Assembly (NCBI GenBank): GCA_903957805.1
Contig: CAJBQQ010000133.1
Location: 1 to 5,579, forward strand
From: an uncultured Pseudomonadota bacterium
GTDB taxonomy: Bacteria; Pseudomonadota; Gammaproteobacteria; Burkholderiales; Nitrosomonadaceae
Length of the DNA stretch: 5,579 nt
Direction of reading: 5' to 3'
This document shows positions 1 to 5,579 of this stretch, piece by piece. Below the pieces are notes generated by a model. That model made no database searches. It was not told the origin of the DNA and saw only the letters and a program-made list of their open reading frames with translations. A program made the translations under genes and the position numbers. Numbering within the stretch: position 1 is the stretch's first letter; each line of letters begins with the position of its first letter.

Positions 1-12
1 TCAGGAGCAGTC

Positions 13-1692
13 ATGCCATACAACAAGTGCAGCCAAGCCATTACTCAAGGCGCTCAGCGCTCTCCTAGCCGCGCGATGCTGCGAGCGGTGGGCTTCACCG
101 ACAGTGATTTTGATAAGCCGATTGTCGGCGTTGCTAATGGTTACTCTACGATCACACCCTGCAACATGGGATTGAATGAGCTAGCCATAAATGCTGAGAA
201 CGCATTGAAGCAGGCCGGGGCAATGCCGCAGATGTTTGGCACGATCACGGTGTCTGATGGCATCTCTATGGGAACTGAGGGCATGAAGTACTCGTTGGTG
301 TCACGCGAAGTGATTGCAGACTCGATTGAAACAGCGGTACAGGCTGAGAGCATGGACGGGGTGATCGCGATTGGCGGTTGTGACAAGAATATGCCGGGCG
401 CGATGATCGCAATGGCCAGAATGAATGTTCCAGCTATTTTTGTTTACGGCGGCACTATCAAGCCAGGCCACTACAAAGGACAGGATCTGACCATAGTCAG
501 TTCGTTCGAAGCTGTTGGACAGTATGCCGCCCATAAAATAGATGAAAAGGAGCTATTGGAAGTGGAACGTCACGCCTGCCCCGGCGCGGGTTCCTGTGGA
601 GGTATGTTTACTGCCAATACCATGTCATCAGCATTTGAAGCGATGGGGATGAGCCTGCCTTATTCCTCGACAATGGCGGCTGAGGATGAGGAGAAGCTGG
701 TGAGCGCCGCTCGGTCAGCGGAAGTGCTGGTCAACGCGATCAAGCAACAGATCCGGCCACGAGACATTATCACCAAAAAATCTATTGAGAATGCGATAGC
801 TGTAATCATGGCGGTGGGTGGATCGACCAATGCAGTGCTTCATTTTTTGGCGATTGCTCATGCGGCGGAGGTGGAGCTCACTATCGACGACTTCGAGCGC
901 ATGCGGGGGAGGGTGCCGGTACTGTGCAATCTGAAGCCATCTGGACGGTATGTTGCGACCGACCTACATCAGGCAGGAGGCGTTCCGCAGGTGATGAAAA
1001 TGCTGCTCGACCATGGTTTGCTTCACGGGGATTGCATGACCATCAGCGGCCAGACCGTTGCAGAGATATTGAGGGATGTTCTGCCCGCTCCGCGCAAAGA
1101 TCAAGACGTGATCCGGCAATGGGACAACCCGATGTATGCGCAAGGCCATCTCGCCATCCTCAAGGGCAACCTCTCGACCGAAGGTTGCGTAGCCAAAATT
1201 AGTGGCGTTAAAAACCCCAAGATTACGGGCCCAGCGAGAGTATTTGAGTCCGAGGAGACTTGTATGGAAGCGATACTCGCACGCAAGATTCAACCTGGCG
1301 ATGTGGTGGTGATTCGCTATGAGGGCCCTAAAGGAGGGCCCGGCATGCGAGAGATGCTCTCACCCACCTCTGCCCTTATTGGCGAAGGGTTGGGAGATTC
1401 GGTAGGGCTGATTACTGACGGGCGTTTCTCCGGGGGCACTTACGGCATGGTGGTTGGTCATGTTGCGCCTGAAGCATTCGTCGGCGGAACGATAGCGCTG
1501 GTGCATGAGGGGGATTCCATCACCATAGATGCAGAGGAAAGGTTGTTGCAGCTCAATGTTTCGGAGGGGGAGCTTGTCCGGCGTCGTGCCGCATGGCAGC
1601 CCCCCGCGCCGCGCTATACACGCGGAGTATTGGCAAAATACGCAAGGCTGGTCTCTACCGCCAGTCGAGGTGCAATAACAGATGGGTCATAG
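13..1692 (+). CDS. ilvD: Dihydroxy-acid dehydratase (IlvD)
   Basis: The enzyme dehydrates 2,3-dihydroxy-isovalerate and 2,3-dihydroxy-3-methylvalerate to the 2-keto acids that lead to valine, leucine and isoleucine; it is cytosolic. The 559-residue product has the usual length of the shorter IlvD class. Visible family landmarks are Cys50 in TPCN, Cys123 in GGCDKN, Cys195 in PGAGSCGGM (three Fe-S cysteines), Asp82 in VSDGISMGTEG, Lys125 at the position of the carbamylated metal-binding lysine, Glu447 in GMREM and Ser473 in DGRFSGGT (proposed catalytic base). By family knowledge this pattern suggests a [2Fe-2S] enzyme. The reading frame is intact from end to end. The ATG at 13 has AGGAG at 3-7 with a 5-base spacer, which supports this start; the promoter lies outside the window. 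The next gene begins 18 bases after the stop, so co-transcription is likely. Confidence 0.97.
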   Translation: MPYNKCSQAITQGAQRSPSRAMLRAVGFTDSDFDKPIVGVANGYSTITPCNMGLNELAINAENALKQAGAMPQMFGTITVSDGISMGTEGMKYSLVSREVIADSIETAVQAESMDGVIAIGGCDKNMPGAMIAMARMNVPAIFVYGGTIKPGHYKGQDLTIVSSFEAVGQYAAHKIDEKELLEVERHACPGAGSCGGMFTANTMSSAFEAMGMSLPYSSTMAAEDEEKLVSAARSAEVLVNAIKQQIRPRDIITKKSIENAIAVIMAVGGSTNAVLHFLAIAHAAEVELTIDDFERMRGRVPVLCNLKPSGRYVATDLHQAGGVPQVMKMLLDHGLLHGDCMTISGQTVAEILRDVLPAPRKDQDVIRQWDNPMYAQGHLAILKGNLSTEGCVAKISGVKNPKITGPARVFESEETCMEAILARKIQPGDVVVIRYEGPKGGPGMREMLSPTSALIGEGLGDSVGLITDGRFSGGTYGMVVGHVAPEAFVGGTIALVHEGDSITIDAEERLLQLNVSEGELVRRRAAWQPPAPRYTRGVLAKYARLVSTASRGAITDGS

Positions 1693-2244
1693 CCAGTAAG
1701 ATTGGAGGGCATGACCAATCACTTGAGGGGTGAAGCTAGCCCCTATCTTCTTCAGCACGTTCACAACCCAGTGGACTGGCATCCATGGGGCGAAGAGGCG
1801 CTGGCCCTAGCGCGAGCGCAAAATAAACCCATATTGCTGTCTATAGGTTATTCTGCCTGTCACTGGTGCCATGTAATGGCACATGAGTCGTTTGAAGATG
1901 TGGAAGTCGCCGCAGCGATGAACCTACACTTCGTCAACATCAAGGTCGACCGGGAAGAGCGCCCCGATCTCGACCAGATTTATCAGGCAGCCCTTTATAT
2001 ACTGACCCGCCGTAATGGGGGTTGGCCATTGACCATGTTCCTGACGCCCAAGCAGAAGCCATTCTTTGGCGGCACCTATTTCCCGAAGTTGCCGCGATAC
2101 GATGTGACGGGCTTTCTCGATCTGTTGCCGCGTATTGCTGAGGCGTATTACACGCGCGGCGCCGAGATTGAGCAGCAGAGTGCCGCGTTGCTAGAATCTT
2201 TGGCGGCCAGACTGCCATCAAAACCCACAGATCCCTTTGTATTT

Positions 2245-2247
2245 TGA
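2245..2247 (+). other. In-frame TGA interrupting the DUF255 gene
   Basis: The codons upstream (PFVF) and downstream (EQLLVDAAADLKNRF) are in the same frame, so a single stop codon and not an indel separates the two halves. It lies in the linker between the thioredoxin domain and the helical domain. A restart at TTG 2254 is possible on paper, but I see no Shine-Dalgarno sequence before it. A single substitution from CGA, GGA, AGA, TGG or similar would create it. Confidence 0.9.
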
Positions 2248-3642
2248 GAACAATTGTTGGTTGATGCGGCGGCGGATTTAAAAAATAGGTTTGATGCAGA
2301 ACATGGGGGTTTTGGTGGGGTACCAAAATTCCTTCATCCGACCGAGCTTGAATTCTGTTTGCGACATTATTGGGCGTCCAAAGACCAGGAAATTCTTAAT
2401 ATTACGACCTACTCCCTAGAAAAGATGGCAAAAGGCGGGATCTACGATCAAATCGGGGGTGGTTTCTGTCGTTACAGTACTGATCAACAATGGAGTATTC
2501 CACACTTTGAAAAAATGCTTTATGACAATGCGCCGTTACTGCGGCTCTATGCCGATGCCTGGCTGATTACGAGCGACCCTCTGTTTAAGAGGGTTGTAGA
2601 AGAATCGGCTGAGTGGGTTACGCGCGAAATGCAATCATCGCTGGGGGGCTATTATTCGACGATTGATGCTGACTCTGAGAACGAAGAAGGCAGGTTCTAC
2701 GTCTGGGAGCGCGATCAAGTAGAGCGGACCCTCGCGCCTGAAGAGTACGCAGTGGTTGCCCCCTATTATGGTTTATTGAGACAGCCTAACTTCGAACGTC
2801 AATACTGGAACCTGGAGATCGTGCAGCCTCTGATGAAGACAGCAGAGGATGCCGGCATTTGTCAGGAGGAGGCACAGCAAAGACTGACGATAGCGCGGAG
2901 CAAGTTATTTGTTGAGCGCGAGTCGCGCGTGCACCCAGGACGGGATGAAAAGATTTTAACCAGCTGGAATGGGTTAATGATCAAAGGAATGGCCCACGCA
3001 GGCCGCGTTTTCGGGCGCAATGATTGGGTATGCTCAGCTACTGAAGCTGCAGACTTTATTCGTTCGACGTTATGGAGAGACGGGGCTCTGCTCGCAACTT
3101 GTAAGGATGGTAAGGCGCATCTCAACGCCTATCTTGATGATTATGCATTTTTGTTGGATGGCCTATTGGAGTTGATGCAGGCCGAGTTTCGGCAGGTTGA
3201 TCTGGACTTTGCCGTGGCGCTTGCCGAGGTATTGCTAGAACAATTTGAGGATGAGCAGTCAGGAGGCTTTTTCTTTACTGGCCACCAGCATGAAAAACTT
3301 ATCCACCGGCCGAAATCTGGCCATGACAATTCAATCCCATCGGGAAATGGAGTGGCGGCCTATAGCCTGCAGCGCCTTGGCCACTTGATTGGTGAAACAC
3401 GGTACTTAAAGACGGCAGAACGCACAATCAGTCTGTTCTATCCTGTAATGCTGGGTCATTCTAGCTCCTGTTGCAGCCTTCTCACAGCCCTAGAAGAAGC
3501 TCTTGCCCCGCCACAAGTCGTTATATTGCGCGGGTCAGCTGAAAATCTAACAGGGTGGCAGGAGGCATTGCTCCCTATCTCGGCTCATACCATGGTTCTT
3601 GCAGTGCCATCGGGGGTTTCCGACCTTCCTGTAAGCTTGAAT

Positions 3643-3646
3643 AAAA
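3643..3646 (+). other. Probable one-base insertion (A run) shifting the DUF255 frame
   Basis: In the frame used up to here the protein ends in a family-unlike tail (GRDRWSCQRFGMSGR). Removing one A from the AAAA run gives NKPVETDGAVN followed by ALVCQGVRC, which is the expected C-terminal motif of DUF255 proteins. In the second frame, stops at 3632-3634 and 3638-3640 exclude a shift further upstream, so it must lie between about 3641 and 3673. The homopolymer is the simplest site but is inferred. Confidence 0.75.
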
Positions 3647-3799
3647 CCGGTAGAGACAGATGGAGCTGTCAACGCTTTGGTATGTCAGGGCGTTAGATGC
3701 TTATCGAAGATCTCTGACTTGCAGGAATTGCTGCGCGTCTGTGAAGTTCGAGGTAGAATAAAATTTCCTCTACAACATTAATGAATAAAAGGAGTAAAA

Positions 3800-4111
3800 A
3801 TGAAGACTGTCTGGATGGGATTGATTGCAGCATCAGCCCTAGTGATGGTGGGAACTGCTCAAGCGAGTGCAGAACTGGCCGCAAGCAGTGGGTGCATGAA
3901 CTGTCATATGGTTGATAAGAAAATGGTCGGGCCTGGCCTCAAGGATATCGCTGCTAAGTATAAGGGCGATGCCGGTGCACCAGCCAAGCTAACAGAGAAG
4001 ATCCTCAAAGGGAGCAATGGTGTATGGGGCCCGATCCCAATGCCACCTAATGCGGGTGTGAGTGAAGCCAATGCGAAGACCTTGGCGCAGTTCATTCTGT
4101 CACTCAAGTAA
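3800..4111 (+). CDS. Periplasmic class I cytochrome c (c-551/c-552-like)
   Basis: This is a small soluble monohaem electron carrier, expected to pass electrons between respiratory complexes in the periplasm. The 103-residue precursor starts with a Sec signal peptide: Lys2, a hydrophobic stretch at about 4-18, and an Ala-x-Ala type cleavage near residues 20-24. The mature part of about 80 residues has the haem attachment motif CMNCH at 32-36, the VGPGLKDIAAKY segment at 43-54, and GVWGPIPMPPN at 74-84 with Met81 as the likely axial ligand. This is the pattern of the short c-551/c-552 family, including that of ammonia-oxidising Nitrosomonas; the exact redox partner cannot be read from the sequence. 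AAGGAG at 3789-3794 with a 5-base spacer fixes the start. The restored DUF255 stop lies 18 bases upstream, and a strong terminator follows, so this gene ends a transcription unit. Highly expressed small cytochromes often have their own promoter, but I cannot point to a good one here. Confidence 0.93.
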   Translation: MKTVWMGLIAASALVMVGTAQASAELAASSGCMNCHMVDKKMVGPGLKDIAAKYKGDAGAPAKLTEKILKGSNGVWGPIPMPPNAGVSEANAKTLAQFILSLK

Positions 4112-4125
4112 CCTGGGTTGACCGT

Positions 4126-4161
4126 ATAAAAAGCCGACGCATCAGTGCGTCGGCTTTTTAT
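4126..4161 (+). terminator. Intrinsic (rho-independent) terminator after the cytochrome c gene
   Basis: A perfect inverted repeat begins 14 bases after the cytochrome stop. The core GCCGACGCA (4133-4141) pairs with TGCGTCGGC (4146-4154) across the loop TCAG, and is flanked by five A (4128-4132) pairing with five T (4155-4159), extendable by two more A-T pairs. The GC-rich stem followed by TTTTTATTTT is a textbook terminator. The A run on the left side means it could also stop transcription coming from the right on the minus strand. Confidence 0.93.
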
Positions 4162-4216
4162 TTTAAGTCCGGTATTAAGCATACGGATTAAGAAGAGGGG
4201 TTGATTCATCTAAATT

Positions 4217-4978
4217 ATGAGTTGGACTGCGACTAATCTTGTCAGTGCTTTTCTGCTGCCACCACTGAGCCTAATCTTACTAGGCGCTCTGGGAGTGTTA
4301 CTACTCACACATCACCCAAGATTGGGCAGATTTCTATTGGCAAGTACACTGCTCTTGCTTTACTTAATTTCAACGCCATTTATCTCAGAGACGTTGCTGC
4401 AGAAGCTTGAAACGGAGAGTGTTATTGGTTCTACCGATACTGGTGTGGGGGCCATCGTGGTTCTGGGCGGTGGAACTTATTTCAACGCAGTGGAGTACGG
4501 TGGTGATACGGTGAACCGATATAGTCTGGAACGTATTCGTTATGCCGCGCGCCTGTATCAGTTAACGGGTAAACCGATACTGGTAACTGGAGGTGCGCCA
4601 CTAGGCAACATCTCTTCCGAGGCGGAGCAGATGAAAGCTGTGCTAGAAAATGAATTCAGGGTTCCAGTGAATTGGGTCGAGAGTGCCTCCAATAACACAC
4701 ACGAGAATGCTTACAAGAGTTATGAAATCCTAAAAAAGAATGGGATCACACACATCATGCTGGTAACGCATGCCTGGCATATGCCAAGGGCGATGAGAGA
4801 GTTTGAACGGGCAGGGTTCCAAGTTACCCCAGCACCGACTGCATTTACAACCCGCTACCGAACGGATGGACTAGCTTACCTTCCAACAGCGAGTGCACTA
4901 CAACAAAGCCGGATTTTCATTCATGAGGTTATTGGGATGCTGTGGTATCGATTATTACCGGCGCCGAACAAGATTTGA
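4217..4978 (+). CDS. DUF218 / YdcF-family membrane protein (ElyC/SanA-like)
   Basis: This 253-residue inner-membrane protein has two hydrophobic segments at about residues 8-30 and 38-58, followed by a DUF218 domain from about 78 to 245. Domain landmarks are VVLGGG (81-86), RIRYAARLY (106-114), ILVTGG (121-126), SEAEQM (134-139), the conserved N-x-x-E-N segment (160-164) and LVTHAWHMPRA (182-192). By analogy with E. coli ElyC and SanA, which have the same fold, a role in envelope or peptidoglycan precursor homeostasis is plausible, but the substrate is unknown and I give no symbol. The DUF218 fold is thought to lie on the periplasmic side. ATG 4217 is the first ATG after an in-frame TAA at 4211-4213. 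It lacks a well-placed Shine-Dalgarno site; the nearest purine run (AGAGGGG, 4194-4200) is 16 bases away. It sits behind a terminator and so should have its own promoter. The next gene starts 41 bases after its stop. Confidence 0.88.
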   Translation: MSWTATNLVSAFLLPPLSLILLGALGVLLLTHHPRLGRFLLASTLLLLYLISTPFISETLLQKLETESVIGSTDTGVGAIVVLGGGTYFNAVEYGGDTVNRYSLERIRYAARLYQLTGKPILVTGGAPLGNISSEAEQMKAVLENEFRVPVNWVESASNNTHENAYKSYEILKKNGITHIMLVTHAWHMPRAMREFERAGFQVTPAPTAFTTRYRTDGLAYLPTASALQQSRIFIHEVIGMLWYRLLPAPNKI

Positions 4979-5019
4979 AATTGTTAGAATATCAACAGAA
5001 AATATTTTAAAGGAACAGT

Positions 5020-5436
5020 ATGAAAGCGCGTATCGAGTGGAAAGATGGAATGAGTTTCTTAGGTGAATCAGGCAGTGGTCATCAGGTGCTGATGGATGGA
5101 CCACCGGAAGCCGGCGGCAGAAATCTAGGGCCGCGCCCGATGGAAATGTTGCTGATGGGAACGGGTGGTTGTGCAGCTTTTGATGTGATGCTGATTCTGA
5201 AAAAGGGTCGTCAGGAAGTCAACGATTGCGTGGTTGAGATTGAGGCGCAGCGGGCAACAAATGAGCCCAAAGTGTTTACCCATATTCACTTCCACTTCAA
5301 ACTAACCGGCAAAGACCTGCAGCCACAACAGATAGAGCGGGCAATCAGTCTGTCCGCGGAAAAGTACTGTTCAGCTTCAATTATGCTTGGAAAAACAGCA
5401 GAGATGACACACGACTTCGAGATCGTGGAGGGGTAG
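5020..5436 (+). CDS. OsmC-family protein (OsmC/Ohr superfamily, YhfA-like)
   Basis: This 138-residue cytosolic protein belongs to the OsmC/Ohr superfamily, many members of which reduce organic hydroperoxides through two cysteines. Both expected cysteines are present: Cys51 in GTGGCAAFDV at the start of the central helix, and Cys117 in EKYCSASIML. The preceding PRPMEMLLMG (39-47) and the beta-hairpin region around 84-95 (KVFTHIHFHFKL) also match the family. The length is typical. It resembles the YhfA-like branch more than classical Ohr, so peroxidase activity is possible but not shown. ATG 5020 follows AAGGA at 5010-5014 with a 5-base spacer. It lies 41 bases behind the DUF218 gene on the same strand, with no hairpin between them, so joint transcription is likely. 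Its 3' end faces the convergent coq7 gene, with only 21 bases between the two stops. Confidence 0.92.
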   Translation: MKARIEWKDGMSFLGESGSGHQVLMDGPPEAGGRNLGPRPMEMLLMGTGGCAAFDVMLILKKGRQEVNDCVVEIEAQRATNEPKVFTHIHFHFKLTGKDLQPQQIERAISLSAEKYCSASIMLGKTAEMTHDFEIVEG

Positions 5437-5457
5437 AATTCAGCACAAGGAGTTAAA

Positions 5458-5579
5458 TTAAACCCAGTAAGCTGTCCGTGTCATCACTTTAGATCCCAGT
5501 CCCATCGCCAACTTTACCGGTGTCGGTAACTCTGCGCCGCCGTGAGACATTGCCATGGTGGCATGTCCAGCCTCATCAA
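5458..5579 (-). CDS. coq7: Coq7-type 5-demethoxyubiquinone hydroxylase, C-terminal end (partial)
   Basis: Reading the minus strand from the right edge (codons begin at 5577) gives 39 residues that start DEAGHATMAMSHGGAELP and end VMTRTAYWV, followed by TAA at 5458-5460. This matches the C-terminus of Coq7 di-iron hydroxylases: the last E-x-x-H iron-ligand motif (Glu-Ala-Gly-His), then GGAELPTPVKLAM and a short tail ending in TAYW-hydrophobic. The family inserts the C6 hydroxyl in ubiquinone synthesis at the inner membrane. The gene start and most of the protein lie beyond the window. It converges on the OsmC-family gene. The identification rests on a short segment but on its most recognisable part. 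Confidence 0.8.
   Translation of the reverse strand, partial: DEAGHATMAMSHGGAELPTPVKLAMGLGSKVMTRTAYWV

Larger units (their letters stand above)
1711..3781 (+). pseudogene. DUF255 thioredoxin-domain protein (YyaL/SPATA20-like), interrupted by an in-frame TGA and a 3' frameshift
   Basis: The N-terminal 178 codons match the DsbH-like thioredoxin domain of this family: the opening SPYLLQH-x-x-NPVDW, a CHWC redox motif at Cys50-Cys53, VDREERPDLD near residue 80 and GGWPLTMFLTP near 103-113. After a TGA at codon 179 the same frame continues with the helical, glycosidase-like (six-hairpin) part: GGFG-x-x-PKF, GGIYDQIGGGFCRYS, PHFEKMLYDNA, DADSENEEGRFYVW, DEKILTSWNGLM, LNAYLDDYAFLLDGLLEL and GHDNSIPSGNG. 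The annotated-looking end at 3696 is an artefact. The expected cysteine-containing tail (ALVCQGVRC, then ISDLQELL) is in the next frame and stops at 3779-3781. Corrected, the protein would be about 689 residues, normal for the family. I chose ATG 1711 because MTNHL aligns with family starts; GGAGGG at 1704-1709 is unusually close to it, and a TTG at 1702 is an alternative. Its biochemical role is poorly defined; redox or sugar-related function is only inferred from the folds. Apart from the two lesions the sequence is well conserved, so the lesions are either recent decay or sequence errors. Confidence 0.85.

Noticed and set aside
964..1293. Minus-strand open frame of 109 codons inside ilvD
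   Set aside because: It lies wholly inside ilvD, which is clearly coding on the other strand; the translation resembles no family and there is no ribosome binding site.
2245..2247. TGA as a selenocysteine codon or a reassigned tryptophan codon
   Set aside because: The position is an inter-domain linker and not a redox-active site, and no SECIS-like structure is evident. The nearby frameshift also makes recoding unnecessary as an explanation.
1940..2326. Minus-strand open frame of 128 codons spanning the TGA in the DUF255 gene
   Set aside because: It is antisense to strongly conserved thioredoxin-domain sequence, and its translation is low-quality and rich in His, Pro and Arg.
3754..3764. 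TAGAAT / TAAAAT as a -10 box for the cytochrome c gene
   Set aside because: No acceptable -35 element lies at 16-18 bases upstream; the nearest (TTGCTG at 3728-3733) leaves a 20-base gap to TAGAAT. The A/T-rich stretch alone is not enough.
3904..4209. Minus-strand open frame of 101 codons across the cytochrome c gene and terminator
   Set aside because: It runs through the terminator hairpin and antisense to a cytochrome with a clear haem motif and signal peptide; it is a shadow.
4981..5008. TTGTTA - 16 bases - TATTTT as a promoter for the OsmC-family gene
   Set aside because: A transcript starting from it would begin at or beyond the Shine-Dalgarno site at 5010-5014, leaving no usable leader.
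5447..5452. AAGGAG-like site on the plus strand after osmC
   Set aside because: No start codon follows at a proper distance, and the sequence downstream is the 3' end of coq7 on the minus strand.

Overview
The window reads as ordinary chromosomal DNA from a proteobacterium, most likely a betaproteobacterium of the Nitrosomonadales type. This placement is inferred from three things: a short c-551/c-552-like cytochrome c, a Coq7-type ubiquinone hydroxylase converging on an OsmC-family gene, and the style of the IlvD protein. No marker gene here fixes the taxon. I see no insertion sequence, phage gene, CRISPR array, tRNA or rRNA.

Layout. Positions 13-1692 (+) hold a complete ilvD, encoding dihydroxy-acid dehydratase for branched-chain amino acid synthesis. 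It is followed after 18 bases by a DUF255 / thioredoxin-domain (YyaL, SPATA20-like) gene at 1711-3781 (+). That gene carries two lesions: an in-frame TGA at 2245-2247 and a one-base frameshift close to the 3' end, best placed in the A run at 3643-3646. Read through both, it gives a full-length family member of about 689 residues. Next comes a small periplasmic cytochrome c (3800-4111, +), closed by a strong intrinsic terminator at 4126-4161. After that lie a two-TM DUF218/YdcF (ElyC/SanA-like) protein (4217-4978, +) and an OsmC-family protein (5020-5436, +). The right edge holds the 3' end of a convergent coq7 gene on the minus strand (5458-5579).

How the genes relate. ilvD and the DUF255 gene are spaced like an operon. 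The terminator after the cytochrome separates the left block from ydcF-osmC, which may form a second transcription unit. The genes look like mixed housekeeping functions (amino acid synthesis, electron transfer, envelope, thiol/peroxide chemistry, quinone synthesis) and not a dedicated system. I found no convincing undescribed system. The observation most worth following is the doubly interrupted DUF255 gene: its stop falls at the boundary between the thioredoxin fold and the catalytic-like helical domain, and its true C-terminus is hidden in another frame.
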